From: Pseudomonas multiresinivorans
Lineage (GTDB): Bacteria > Pseudomonadota > Gammaproteobacteria > Pseudomonadales > Pseudomonadaceae
Direction: 5' to 3'
Assembly: GCF_012971725.1 (NCBI RefSeq)
Contig: NZ_CP048833.1
Location: 6,453,593-6,517,592 of the forward strand
DNA: 64,000 bases
The notes beneath the pieces are model-generated. The model searched no databases. It had not been told where the DNA came from and saw only the letters and a list, made by a program, of their open reading frames with translations. Both the position numbers and the translations under genes were made by a program. This document shows, one piece after another, positions 39,084 to 48,818 of the stretch. Each line of letters starts with the position of its first letter. The first letter of the stretch is position 1.

Positions 39084-39713
39084 TCAGACGAGCTTGTGCT
39101 CCATGGCGTAACGCACCAGATCCGCCACCGAGTTGGCATTGAGTTTCTGCATCAGCCGCGCCTTGTGGGTGCTGATGGTCTTGCTGCTGACCGCCAATTG
39201 CTGGGCGATCTCGTTGACGCCTTCGCCGTGCACCAGACGCTCGAACACCGAGAACTCGCGCTCGGAAAGCAGCGCATGGGGCGGCCGCGAATCGGTGAGG
39301 CCGACTTCGAAGACCATCCGGTCGGCGAGGTCCGGGTCGATGTAGCGGCCACCGCTGGCGACCTTGCGAATCGCCGTCAGCAGTAGCGCCGGGTCGCTGT
39401 CCTTGGTGGCGTAGCCAGCGGCGCCGACCTTCAGCGCGCGGGCGACCATCTGCACCTCGTCGTGCATCGACAACATCAGGATCGCCGGCGGATTGTTCAG
39501 CGCGCGGATCCGCGGGATGGCTTCCAGGCCGTTGACGCCAGGCATCGAGATATCCAGCAGAACCACTTCGCAAGGGATCTGGCGCAGGTTCTCGAGCAAC
39601 TGCTCGCCGTTGGTGGCCTCGCCGACCACCTGCAGGTCCTTGGCCATGCCGATCAGTTGCTTGATGCCTTCGCGCACGATCGTATGGTCTTCCGCCACCA
39701 GCACTCGAATCAC
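39084..39713 (-). CDS. agtR: Response regulator AgtR (NarL/LuxR type)
   Basis: 209 residues. Receiver domain with acidic pocket (AEDH) and phospho-acceptor Asp54 (LLDISMPG). C-terminal LuxR helix-turn-helix (GEGVNEIAQQLAVSSKTIST). The GTG start 39711-39713 has GGGAGG 7 nt upstream. In P. aeruginosa AgtSR controls agtABCD and responds to GABA/5-aminovalerate. A hexanucleotide repeat separates it from agtS. Confidence 0.88.
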   Translation of the reverse strand: MIRVLVAEDHTIVREGIKQLIGMAKDLQVVGEATNGEQLLENLRQIPCEVVLLDISMPGVNGLEAIPRIRALNNPPAILMLSMHDEVQMVARALKVGAAGYATKDSDPALLLTAIRKVASGGRYIDPDLADRMVFEVGLTDSRPPHALLSEREFSVFERLVHGEGVNEIAQQLAVSSKTISTHKARLMQKLNANSVADLVRYAMEHKLV

Positions 39714-39735
39714 CTCCGTTCCTCCCGCTTCGCAC

Positions 39736-39796
39736 TTGTCATTGTCATTGTCATTGTCATTGTCGTTATCGATGCCGATGCCGATGCCGATGCCGT
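39736..39796. repeat. Hexanucleotide tandem repeat between agtS and agtR
   Basis: About ten 6-bp units: TTGTCA four times with variants TTGTCG and TTATCG, then ATGCCG five times. The block is intergenic, between the agtS stop and the agtR ribosome-binding site. All units share a 6-bp period. Confidence 0.9.
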
Positions 39797-39806
39797 TGTC
39801 GCCCGG

Positions 39807-42218
39807 TTAGGCGCTTCGGGAGCGCAGCGGCACCCGGATCCACAGCGTAGTGCCCTCCCCGGGCTGGCTGTCGATCTGCAGGGTGCCACCGAACATCAGC
39901 ACCCGCTCGCGCATGCCCACCAGGCCGAAGGAAACACCCTGGCGCGTGGCCTGCGGGTCGAAGCCCAAGCCGTCATCGGCGATGCGCAGGCACAGCTCGC
40001 TGCCCTCGACGCTCAGCTGCAGTTCCACAGTATGCGCCTGGGCATGGCGCATCACATTGGTCAGCGCCTCCTGGAGGATGCGGAACAGGCCGATGGCCTT
40101 GGCGTCGGACAGCTCCGGCGGATTCTCCGGCACCTCCACCAGGCAGGGAATCTGCGTGCGCGACTCGAAGCGGCGCGCCTGCCACTCCACCGCCGAACCG
40201 ATGCCGGCATCGAGGATCGGCGGGCGCAGCGCGGTAGCCACATCGCGCACCAGCTGGAACAACTGGGCGATAAGACGCTTCATGTTGTCCAGGCGCTCGC
40301 GTAGCCCCGCGTCCAGTTCGCCATAGGCCAGTTCGCACATCGAGGTTTCCAGCTTGAGCACGGTGAGCACCTGGCCCAGTTCATCGTGCACCTCGCGGGC
40401 GATGCGTGCCTTCTCCTCCTCCCGCACGCTCTCCAGGTGCGCCGACAGCTCGCGCAGTTGCCCGCGGGAATCCTGTAGTTCGAGTTCGATCTGCTTGTGC
40501 TCGGTGATGTCCCAGACCACGCCGTCCCAGGCCGACCGACCGTCATCCAGGGTCCGCACCGTGGCCTTGATGTCGACCCAGCGCGGCTCGTTGCTGCGGG
40601 TGAGGATGCGGCCCTGCCACAGCCAGTTGCGCTGGCCTTCCACCGCCTCCTGCTGGCTGGCGAGATAGCCCTCGCGCTCGGACGGATGCACCAGGCCCAT
40701 GATGCCCAGGCCGCTCTCGCGCAGGTAACCGGGCGAGTAACCCAGCGAGGTTTCGCTGCCGCCAGTGATGAAGCTGATGTAGGCGAAATCGGAGTCGTCG
40801 TCCGGCGCATTGGGCTCCAGGCGGAACACCAGCCCCGGCACGTTGGCGGCGATGCCCTGCAGGCGCGCCTCGCTCTCTTCCAGCGCGGCGCGGGCGCGGC
40901 GGCGTTCGGTTACATCACTGAGGAAGACCAGCAGGTACTCCGAATCACCGAAGCGCAGGAAGCTCAGCGAGACGTCGGCCGGCAGCCATTGGCCGTCGGC
41001 GCGCAGGCAACGGGTCTCGAAGCTCAGCGGAGCTTCGTCGGCGTTGCGCGCGCGGCGCCAGAGGTTGAGCCAGCGGTCCATGTTCAGCGTCGGCTCGAAG
41101 TCCGCCAGCGGCCGGTCCACCACGGCGCCCGCGGCATAACCGAGCAGCTCCTCGGCGGCGCGGTTGGCGTAGCGCACATGGCTATCCCAGTTGACCCAGA
41201 GGATGCCGACGGTGCTGCTGTCGATGGCGAACTGGGTCAGGCGCAATGCCTGCTCGGCGGCCTGGCGCAGCTCGATGTCGCGGCGTGCCGCCAGCAGGCG
41301 CGACTCCAATGCGCGGTGCTGCCGGCGCAGCCAGAGCAGTGCGGCAACGGCGAACAGCAGCAGCAGGCCGAGCAGGATGCAGAGGTTCTGCCAGAAGCCA
41401 GGGGAAGAACCCAGACGCGGGTAGGTCGGTTGCAGCCAGCGTTCGTGGAGCTGGTCGAGGTCCTTGGCCGGCACCGCGCGCAGGGCGGCGTCGATGATCC
41501 CTGCCAACTCGGGCAAACCGCGCCGCGTCGCCACGCGCAGCAATTGCGGATAGCCGATATCGGCCACCACCCAGAGGCCGGTGAATTCGGTTTCACGGGT
41601 CAGCCGCGCCAGCTGCGCCTCATCGATCACCGCGTAATTGGCCTCGCGGCCCAGCACCTTGCGCAGCACTTCGCGGTCGCTGTCGACGATCTGCAGGGTC
41701 AAGCCCGAATAGGTGCTGCGCAGGTAATCCACCACCGGGCCGGGTCCGCGCACAGAGACCGATTCGCCCTCGCGCAGGTTGTCCAGCTCCACGGACGTGC
41801 CGCTGCGGCGGTCGCCCACCACCAGCCGCGGTACGCGCAGATAGGGATCGGAGAACAGCCAGTCGCGAAGGGTCGAGGGCGTCTGGCTGACGCCGGGCGC
41901 CAGGTCGATTTCGCCGCTGTGCACGGCTCGCTCCAACGCGGCCTGGTCCGGATAGGTGCGCCATTCGAGGCTGACACCCATGGCCTTAGCCAGCCATTCC
42001 AGCAATTCCACGTTTGCCCCGGAGAGCTGCTGCAGCCGGCGATCCTGTTGCACATAGGGCGCCTCCAGTACGGCGCCCACGCGCAGTTGCGGATGCTCGG
42101 CAAGCCAGGCGCGCTGCGCTTCGTCCAGTGCCAGTGGCGGCACGGCGGTTTCCGCCACGGCCAGCAGCGGCAGGCACAGGAACCACGCCAGGCAGGCTTT
42201 CCAGAACACACGACTCAT
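39807..42218 (-). CDS. agtS: Sensor histidine kinase AgtS with periplasmic binding-protein sensor and PAS domains
   Basis: 803 residues. Signal sequence to about 22 (WFLCLPLLAVAE), a SBP_bac_3-type periplasmic domain (about 30-255, LRVGAVLEAPYV...IDLAPGVSQTP), and a transmembrane helix (LCILLGLLLLFAVAALLWL). Two PAS domains follow (about 330-440 and 450-580), then HisKA_3 with ARIAREVHDELGQVL and an HATPase. The ATG at 42216-42218 is preferred because it begins the signal peptide; its RBS is weak. Partner of AgtR. Confidence 0.88.
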   Translation of the reverse strand: MSRVFWKACLAWFLCLPLLAVAETAVPPLALDEAQRAWLAEHPQLRVGAVLEAPYVQQDRRLQQLSGANVELLEWLAKAMGVSLEWRTYPDQAALERAVHSGEIDLAPGVSQTPSTLRDWLFSDPYLRVPRLVVGDRRSGTSVELDNLREGESVSVRGPGPVVDYLRSTYSGLTLQIVDSDREVLRKVLGREANYAVIDEAQLARLTRETEFTGLWVVADIGYPQLLRVATRRGLPELAGIIDAALRAVPAKDLDQLHERWLQPTYPRLGSSPGFWQNLCILLGLLLLFAVAALLWLRRQHRALESRLLAARRDIELRQAAEQALRLTQFAIDSSTVGILWVNWDSHVRYANRAAEELLGYAAGAVVDRPLADFEPTLNMDRWLNLWRRARNADEAPLSFETRCLRADGQWLPADVSLSFLRFGDSEYLLVFLSDVTERRRARAALEESEARLQGIAANVPGLVFRLEPNAPDDDSDFAYISFITGGSETSLGYSPGYLRESGLGIMGLVHPSEREGYLASQQEAVEGQRNWLWQGRILTRSNEPRWVDIKATVRTLDDGRSAWDGVVWDITEHKQIELELQDSRGQLRELSAHLESVREEEKARIAREVHDELGQVLTVLKLETSMCELAYGELDAGLRERLDNMKRLIAQLFQLVRDVATALRPPILDAGIGSAVEWQARRFESRTQIPCLVEVPENPPELSDAKAIGLFRILQEALTNVMRHAQAHTVELQLSVEGSELCLRIADDGLGFDPQATRQGVSFGLVGMRERVLMFGGTLQIDSQPGEGTTLWIRVPLRSRSA

Positions 42219-42385
42219 GCCGACAGCACCATGGATTTCACTCGGGTCAAAGCAAAGGGCCGGCATACCTTACCGCAACCCCGGTTGAACCCGGCACGCC
42301 TGCGCCTGACAAAGCTAATACAAGCCGCTAGGCTGGCCGCACTCGCGCCCCGCCGCGTGCTGCCCGCCAGACAGGGATATCATCG

Positions 42386-43438
42386 ATGCCGCATTTGTCT
42401 CGACCGACGCTTCTCGCCCTTTGCCTGACCCTCGGCCTGTCGCCGCTGGGCATCAGTCGGGCCGAAGACGCCAAGCCCGCCACCGACGAAAAATCGGCCA
42501 CGGCACCGGTGGTGCGCCAGGCGGTGAGCGAGCGCAGCCAGGACGAAGCCAGCGGCCTGGTACGCCAGCTGCCCGAAAGCGAGCGGCAGGAACTCAAGGC
42601 CGGCGACGAAACCTTCCTTGCCCTCTGGCTGCCGGCCAATACCGCCGACGCCGAAGGCGCCGTGATCCTCATCCCCGGCGATGGCGAAAGCGCCGACTGG
42701 CCGGTGGCGATCAGTCCGCTGCGGCGCAAGCTGCCCGATGCCGGCTGGCAGACCCTGGCCGTCACACTGCCCGACCCGCAGAGCACCGCGCCGATTCCGC
42801 GCCCGAAGGAATCGCCCGACAAGGCCAGCGCCGACACCGACGCCAGCGCTGCCGATAGCGCCAGCAAACCGGAAGTGAAAGGCAGCCAAGGCAGCGCGAC
42901 GCCGACTCCGGAAAGCACCGCCGAGACCGGCAGCGCGGAGCCGGCCCAGGCCAGCCCGGAAGCTCCGCCGCCTCCCACCGACCCGGTGGAACTGCGCAAG
43001 GCCCACGCCGAACGGGTGCTGGCGCGCATCCAGGCAGCGGTCGAGCTGGCGCAGCAGCACAAACCCAGGACCATCGTCCTGCTCGGTCATGGTACCGGCG
43101 CCTATTGGGCAACCCGCTACCTGGGCGAGCGCACACCGGCGGACATCAAGAACCTGCTGCTGGTGGCGCCAGAGATGCCGCGCGACTTCAAACCGTCACT
43201 GGACGAGACCGTCCCCTTGCTGAACCTCGCCACCGGCGATTTCTACTACAAGGACAAGGCAACCGATGTAGCGGCAGCCAAACTGCGCCTGCAGGCCAGC
43301 AAGCGGCAGAAAGCCTCCAACTATGTGCAGATCGGCATGAACGCCCTGCCAGCCGACCTGGGCACCGAGCAGGAACAGCTTTACCGGCGCATCCGCGGCT
43401 GGCTATCGATGCACCTGGAGCCGATCGAGCAACCCTGA
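42386..43438 (+). CDS. DUF3530 alpha/beta-hydrolase-like exported protein
   Basis: 350 residues. Signal peptide (LLALCLTLGLSPLGISRA). DUF3530 region: LAVTLPDPQ and TIVLLGHGTGAYWATRYL, a GHGTG nucleophile-elbow-like site without the usual Ser. A low-complexity acidic Ser/Ala/Pro insert (about 137-200) interrupts the fold. Likely periplasmic. Function unknown. Divergent from agtS and convergent with the DnaJ-domain gene. Confidence 0.75.
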   Translation: MPHLSRPTLLALCLTLGLSPLGISRAEDAKPATDEKSATAPVVRQAVSERSQDEASGLVRQLPESERQELKAGDETFLALWLPANTADAEGAVILIPGDGESADWPVAISPLRRKLPDAGWQTLAVTLPDPQSTAPIPRPKESPDKASADTDASAADSASKPEVKGSQGSATPTPESTAETGSAEPAQASPEAPPPPTDPVELRKAHAERVLARIQAAVELAQQHKPRTIVLLGHGTGAYWATRYLGERTPADIKNLLLVAPEMPRDFKPSLDETVPLLNLATGDFYYKDKATDVAAAKLRLQASKRQKASNYVQIGMNALPADLGTEQEQLYRRIRGWLSMHLEPIEQP

Positions 43439-43439
43439 G

Positions 43440-44204
43440 TCAACGGAAGCCGCGACGCTGGCGCACCAGCAGGTAGGCCGCCTGGATCTCGCGGGTCCTG
43501 CTGGTGGCCGCGGCAATCCGTTCAGGGCTGGCGCCCATGCCTTCGAGCTTGTCCGGGTGGTTCTGGCTGATCAGCTTGCGGTAGGCGCGCTTGATCTCCT
43601 CCGGCTCGCTGCCCGCCGACACGCCTAGCAGTCGCAGCGCTCCGGTATAGGATTCACGCGGAGTAGCCGGCGGTTTGGGCGGCTCGGCACCGGACGACAT
43701 CGCCAATACCCTGGAGCGAGAAAGCCCCAGCGAATCGCCCCATTGCAGCAGCAGGTTCTTCTGCGCGGCGTTCGGCGCGCCGCTCGCCCAGGCCATTCGC
43801 CAACAGGCCTGGAGCAGCCCCTCGGCAGTCGCCTCCTGGCCATGACGCTGGCGCAAGCCGACGTCCAGCAATTCACCGCCCAGCTTGCCGCGACCGAAGG
43901 CATCGATGGCCTGGCGACGAGCCTTGTCATCCAGCTGCAGGCGCTGCATTTCGGAACGCGCCTGCTGAATGTGCGCATCGACCACGCGGCCGCGGCTCTT
44001 GGCCAGACGGCCGAGTAGCAGGAAGAGCAACTCCTGGTCACCTACCCGAGGGCCGCCGCGCAACTGCTCCAGCAGGCCCCGCCAGGTCCGCTGCTTCAGG
44101 CGCCGGTCGAGCACCTGGCCGAGCAACGCACCGAGCATGGCGCCCGGAATGCTTGCCAATGCCCATCCGGCGATGACGCCCACCAGGGTCCCCGGCCAGA
44201 ACAC
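43440..44204 (-). CDS. DnaJ-domain protein, DjlA-like (TerB plus J domain)
   Basis: 254 residues: short N-terminal hydrophobic anchor (GTLVGVIAGWALASIPGAMLGALLG), a TerB-like middle (LLFLLLGRLAKSRGRVVDAHI) and a C-terminal J domain with the HPD tripeptide (SQNHPDKLEG). A membrane-bound DnaK co-chaperone by family. The GTG start at 44202-44204 has GGAGG 6 nt upstream. It starts 1 nt after the murU stop. Confidence 0.8.
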   Translation of the reverse strand: MFWPGTLVGVIAGWALASIPGAMLGALLGQVLDRRLKQRTWRGLLEQLRGGPRVGDQELLFLLLGRLAKSRGRVVDAHIQQARSEMQRLQLDDKARRQAIDAFGRGKLGGELLDVGLRQRHGQEATAEGLLQACWRMAWASGAPNAAQKNLLLQWGDSLGLSRSRVLAMSSGAEPPKPPATPRESYTGALRLLGVSAGSEPEEIKRAYRKLISQNHPDKLEGMGASPERIAAATSRTREIQAAYLLVRQRRGFR

Positions 44205-44205
44205 C

Positions 44206-44880
44206 TCAGCCCTCCGCCAATTGGCGTTCGACTTCTGCCAGGCGCTCGTGGGTGCCGACATCGATCCAGCGGCCACGATGGTGCACGCCACTCACGCGCC
44301 CTGCTTCCATCGCCTGGCGCAGCAGCGGCGCCAGCTTGAACGCGCCGGGCTGGCAGCCGTCGAACAGCTGCGGACGGAGGATGGCGATGCCGCTGTAGGT
44401 CAGGCTCGGCTGACCTTCCCGGTAGTCGCTGACGCGACCGTCACGCAGGCAGAAATCACCCCGAGCGTGGTGGCCGGGATTGTCCACCAGCACCAGATGC
44501 GCCAGGTCGCCCTCGGCCAACGCGCCGTGCAGGCTTGCGTAATCGAAGTCGGTCCAGATGTCACCGTTGGCGATGACGAAGGCGTCGTCACCCAGCAGCG
44601 GCAACGCCTTGAAGATGCCGCCGCCGGTTTCCAGCGGCTCACCTTCGGGCGAGTAGAGGATGCTCACGCCAAAGGCCGAGCCATCGCCCAGATGGTCTTC
44701 GATATGCTGGCCGAGCCAGGCGTGGTTGATCACCAGTTGATCGAAACCGGCCTGGCGCAGCGCCTGCAGCTGGTACTCGATCAGCGGCACGCCGCCAGCG
44801 CGCACCAGCGGCTTGGGCGTGTGCAGGGTCAGCGGGCGCAGGCGCTCGCCCTTGCCCGCGGCGAGAATCATGGCCTTCAT
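44206..44880 (-). CDS. murU: N-acetylmuramate-1-phosphate uridylyltransferase
   Basis: 224 residues. Nucleotidyltransferase N-terminus MKAMILAAGKGERLRPLTLHTPKPL and metal Asp in VIANGDIWTDFD. With AmgK it makes UDP-MurNAc from recycled MurNAc, bypassing de novo synthesis (a route tied to fosfomycin tolerance in Pseudomonas). The start overlaps the amgK stop by 4 nt. Confidence 0.93.
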   Translation of the reverse strand: MKAMILAAGKGERLRPLTLHTPKPLVRAGGVPLIEYQLQALRQAGFDQLVINHAWLGQHIEDHLGDGSAFGVSILYSPEGEPLETGGGIFKALPLLGDDAFVIANGDIWTDFDYASLHGALAEGDLAHLVLVDNPGHHARGDFCLRDGRVSDYREGQPSLTYSGIAILRPQLFDGCQPGAFKLAPLLRQAMEAGRVSGVHHRGRWIDVGTHERLAEVERQLAEG

Positions 44881-45899
44881 GCGGGATGCGTCTCGTCTTT
44901 GGGCAGGCTGGCCAGCAGCGCGGCGAGGTCGGCCAGTTCCGGCCGGCGCGCGATGACGCTTTCCAGGTAGCGGAAGAAGCGTGGCACATCGCCCAGGTAG
45001 CGAGGCTTGCCATCGCGATGGCAGATGCGCGCGAAAATGCCGATCACCTTCAGATGACGCTGGGCGCCCATCAGGTCGCTGGCGCGGAAGAAGGTCTCGA
45101 AGTTCTCCGGCAGCGGAATACCGGCGGCCTGGGCCTTGCGCCAGTAGCGCGAAAGGCCGTCGTGGACGCGCGGCTCCGGCCAACTGAGGAAGGCGTCCTT
45201 ATAAAGGCAGGTCACGTCGTAGGTCACCGGACCGTAGACCGCATCCTGGAAGTCGAGGATGCCGGGGTTCGGCTCGCTGAGCATCAGGTTGCGCGGCATG
45301 TAGTCGCGGTGCACCAGCACGCGCGGCTGCGCCAGGGCGCTGCGCACCAGCAGATCGCAGGTGCGTTCCCAGCGAGCGAGTTGCTCGCCCTCCAGGGTCA
45401 CGCCCAGATGGCGCTGCAGGTACCAGTCGGGGAACAGCTGCAGCTCGCGGCGCAACAGGGCTTCGTCGTAGGCCGGCAGGCGCTCGGCCACACCCACCTG
45501 CTGGAAGGCCACCAGGGCGTCCAGGGCGTTCTCGAACAGCTCCTCGGCATTCTGCGCAGTGAGCACATCAAGGTAGGTCTGCCGCCCCAGATCATCGAGC
45601 AGCAGGAAGCCCTGCTCGACATCCTCGGCCAGAATCTTCGGAACGTGCACGCCGGCCTCGGCCAGCAGGCCGGCGACCTTGATGAAGGGGCGGCAGTCCT
45701 CCTGGGGCGGCGGCGCATCCATCACGATCAGGCTGCGGCCTGCGCCCTGCCAGCGGAAATAACGGCGGAAACTGGCGTCGCTGCTGGCCGCAGTGAGGCT
45801 GGCCTCGGGCACCAGCCCCCAGCCTTGCACGTTGAACACTGCGGGCAAACTCAAGTCCAACCAGCGGATCATCTGCTGGTAACGAGCATCCTCGGTCAT
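44877..45899 (-). CDS. amgK: N-acetylmuramate/N-acetylglucosamine anomeric kinase
   Basis: 340 residues, aminoglycoside-phosphotransferase fold: VHRDYMPRNLM (catalytic Asp) and ILDFQDAVYGPVTYD (metal-binding Asp). Phosphorylates MurNAc at C1 in the peptidoglycan recycling pathway. Translationally coupled to murU and divergent from lptD. Confidence 0.92.
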   Translation of the reverse strand: MTEDARYQQMIRWLDLSLPAVFNVQGWGLVPEASLTAASSDASFRRYFRWQGAGRSLIVMDAPPPQEDCRPFIKVAGLLAEAGVHVPKILAEDVEQGFLLLDDLGRQTYLDVLTAQNAEELFENALDALVAFQQVGVAERLPAYDEALLRRELQLFPDWYLQRHLGVTLEGEQLARWERTCDLLVRSALAQPRVLVHRDYMPRNLMLSEPNPGILDFQDAVYGPVTYDVTCLYKDAFLSWPEPRVHDGLSRYWRKAQAAGIPLPENFETFFRASDLMGAQRHLKVIGIFARICHRDGKPRYLGDVPRFFRYLESVIARRPELADLAALLASLPKDETHPA

Positions 45900-46028
45900 T
45901 TTTCGGGGTTCTCCACGGCGCTAGCCGTTGCGCGGGTCATGCTTTATTATCCAGCATCTTTTTGAGCCCATCGATAGGCGTGCGGCCCGTTTTGGGCTGA
46001 AGGCTCGCAGGAAGCCCGGATTAACAAG

Positions 46029-48818
46029 ATGGCAGTGAATTTCCCCGTGTTCCGTAGAAAATTCCCCTTACTGGTGACCGGTGGCCTGCTGGCTATCCAG
46101 CCGCTCGCCTTTGTGACCGCGGCACCCGGCGAGCAGTTCGCCTGCCAGCCCTCCGCGTCCGGCGCCTGGGACTGCTCCTCGCAGAACAGCGCCAGCAGCG
46201 TGCCGCGTCCGCAGCATGGGGCCACCTCCGTCAGCGCCGGCGGCACTGCCGCCAGCAGCAGCTCGAAATCCTCGGGCAGCTCGAGCAGCAGCGCCGGCGA
46301 AGAGCCGAAACAACTGGTCACCGAATCCGGCGGCCGCGGCCTGAAGTCGCGCAGCAGCGACTACAGCCACCTCGACTGGATCCCCCGCGACAAGCTCACC
46401 GCTGCACAACAGGCCGAAATGGGCCCGTACTGCAGCGGCGCCTACGTCGAGCCGGTACGTCCAGGCATGAACGACAAGACGCCGAACGACGAGGCCCCGA
46501 CCTACGTCTCGGCGAAGGTTTCGCGCTACGAGCAGGAAAAGCAGGTCGCCACCCTCGCGGGCAATGTGGTCCTGCGCCAGGGCAGCATGCAGGTGGAGGC
46601 CGACGAGGCCAACCTGCACCAGGCCGAGAACCGCGGCGAGCTGGTCGGCAACGTCAAGCTGCGTGACAACGGTGCGCTGATCGTCGGCGACCATGCCGAA
46701 CTGCAGCTGGACAACGGTGCTGCGAAGATCGACAACGCCGAATACGTCATGCACCAGGCTCAGATCCGCGGCAGCGCGCTGTACGCCAAGCGCCAGGAAG
46801 ACGCGATCATCCAGCTCAAGGACGGCACCTATACCCGTTGCGAGCCCGGCAGCAACGCCTGGGTCATGAAGGGCAATAACATCAAGCTGAACCCGGCCAC
46901 CGGTTTCGGCACCGCGACCAACGCGACCCTGCGGGTAAAGGACATTCCGGTCTTCTACACCCCATACATCTATTTCCCGATCGACAACCGTCGTCAGTCC
47001 GGCTTCCTGGCGCCTTCCTTCGCCAGCTCGACCGATACCGGCTTCACCCTGACCACGCCGTACTACTTCAACCTGGCGCCCAACTACGACGCCACGTTGT
47101 ACCCGCACTACATGGTCAAGCGCGGCATGCTGATGGAAGGAGAGTTCCGCTACCTGACCCACAGCAGCGAAGGCCAGGTCACGGCGGCTTACCTGAACGA
47201 CAAGAACGACGACCGCAAGGACTTCCCGCAGTACACCGACACTCGTTGGCTGTACGGCTGGAAAAATACCAGCGGCCTGGATTCCCGCACCCTGGCGCAG
47301 GTGGACTACACCCGCATCAGCGACCCGTACTACTTCCAGGACCTAGACACCTCGCTGGGCATCGGCTCGCCGACCTACGTCAACCAGCAGGGCTCGCTGA
47401 CCTACCGCGGCGACAGCTACACCGCGCGCCTGAATGCGCAGTCCTTCCAGCTGGCGACCGTGACCGACGTCACGCCCTACGATCGCCTGCCTCAGCTCAC
47501 CCTGGACGGCCGCCTGCCGTTCAACCCGGGTGGCCTGAACTTCACCTACAGCACCGAGGCCGTACGCTTCGATCGTGATTTGGATGAAGGCTACTACCGT
47601 ATCGACGTGGACAACCCGACGCTCTACCCGCGCCCGGATACCAATATCCGCGGCCTGGCGCGCGCCACGGGTGATCGCTTCCACGCCGAACCGGGCGTCA
47701 GCCTGCCGATGAACCGCAGTTGGGGCTTCATGACTCCGACCGTCAAGGCGATGTACACCAAATACGACCTCGACCTGGACAGCCAGGGTAAGGCCGACCT
47801 CGCCAATCCGACCATCAACACAGGCAACCGTGAGTTCGAAAGCAGCCCGGATCGCTCGCTGGGCTTGGCCAAGCTCGACAGCGGCCTGTATTTCGATCGC
47901 GACACCACCTTTGGCGGTACCAAGTTCCGCCAGACCCTGGAGCCACGGGCGATGTATCTGTACGTCCCGTACAAGGACCAGGACAACCTGCCGACCTTCG
48001 ATACCGGCGAGTTCACCTTCAGCTACGACTCGCTGTGGCGTGAAAACCGCTTCACCGGCCGTGACCGCATCGGGGATGCCAACCAGCTGTCGCTCGGTGT
48101 GGGTTCGCGCTTCATCGAGGACGATGGCTTCGAGCGCGCCTACATCGCCGCTGGCCAGATCTACTACTTCAGCGACCGCCGTGTACAGCTGCCGGGCCTG
48201 ACCGAAGAGGACCTGCGCGCCACCGGTGCGAAGAACCCGGATGCCGATACCTGGCGTTCACCCTACGCGCTCACCGGCATCTATCGCTTCAACCATGACT
48301 GGTTCGCCAGCTCGGACTTCAACTGGAACCCGAACACGAACCACACCGACAACGGCAACCTGATGTTCCACTATCAGCCCGAAGCCGATCCTCGCAAGGT
48401 GCTGAACGCCGGCTACCGCTACCGTGCGGACAGCAAGCGCTTCAACCCGAACACTGGCCAGTTCGAATACGGCAGCGACGAGTACAAGATCGAACAGCAT
48501 GATCTCTCGTTCATCTGGCCCGTCCTTCCGCAGTGGGCCGCCATCGGCCGCTGGCAGTTCGACTACAACCAGAGCCGCACGCTGGAAGCCTTCGGTGGCT
48601 TCGAGTACGACAGCTGCTGCTGGAAGCTGCGCCTGATCAATCGCTACTGGGTCGACTACGACGACGAGGAATTCGTGACCTCCACGTCCAAGGCCGACCG
48701 CGGTGTATTCCTTCAAATCATCTTGAAAGGCCTTGGCGGCGTGGTTGGCAACCAGGTGGAAGGCTTCCTCGACCAAGGTATCCAGGGTTATCGTCAACGT
48801 GAAGACAATGCTATGTAA
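46029..48818 (+). CDS. lptD: LPS-assembly outer membrane protein LptD
   Basis: 929 residues. Signal region (LLVTGGLLAIQPLAFVTA), a Ser-rich linker, the OstA periplasmic beta-jellyroll (about 165-280, EADEANLHQAENRGELVGN) and the beta-barrel (from about 310). With LptE it inserts LPS into the outer leaflet. Cysteines near the N-terminus and the C-terminal DSCCWKL fit the inter-domain disulfides. The last 20 nt overlap surA. Confidence 0.95.
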   Translation: MAVNFPVFRRKFPLLVTGGLLAIQPLAFVTAAPGEQFACQPSASGAWDCSSQNSASSVPRPQHGATSVSAGGTAASSSSKSSGSSSSSAGEEPKQLVTESGGRGLKSRSSDYSHLDWIPRDKLTAAQQAEMGPYCSGAYVEPVRPGMNDKTPNDEAPTYVSAKVSRYEQEKQVATLAGNVVLRQGSMQVEADEANLHQAENRGELVGNVKLRDNGALIVGDHAELQLDNGAAKIDNAEYVMHQAQIRGSALYAKRQEDAIIQLKDGTYTRCEPGSNAWVMKGNNIKLNPATGFGTATNATLRVKDIPVFYTPYIYFPIDNRRQSGFLAPSFASSTDTGFTLTTPYYFNLAPNYDATLYPHYMVKRGMLMEGEFRYLTHSSEGQVTAAYLNDKNDDRKDFPQYTDTRWLYGWKNTSGLDSRTLAQVDYTRISDPYYFQDLDTSLGIGSPTYVNQQGSLTYRGDSYTARLNAQSFQLATVTDVTPYDRLPQLTLDGRLPFNPGGLNFTYSTEAVRFDRDLDEGYYRIDVDNPTLYPRPDTNIRGLARATGDRFHAEPGVSLPMNRSWGFMTPTVKAMYTKYDLDLDSQGKADLANPTINTGNREFESSPDRSLGLAKLDSGLYFDRDTTFGGTKFRQTLEPRAMYLYVPYKDQDNLPTFDTGEFTFSYDSLWRENRFTGRDRIGDANQLSLGVGSRFIEDDGFERAYIAAGQIYYFSDRRVQLPGLTEEDLRATGAKNPDADTWRSPYALTGIYRFNHDWFASSDFNWNPNTNHTDNGNLMFHYQPEADPRKVLNAGYRYRADSKRFNPNTGQFEYGSDEYKIEQHDLSFIWPVLPQWAAIGRWQFDYNQSRTLEAFGGFEYDSCCWKLRLINRYWVDYDDEEFVTSTSKADRGVFLQIILKGLGGVVGNQVEGFLDQGIQGYRQREDNAM

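Noticed and set aside
39736..39796. Tandem block as a CRISPR array
   Set aside because: Period is 6 bp with no spacers; it is a microsatellite.
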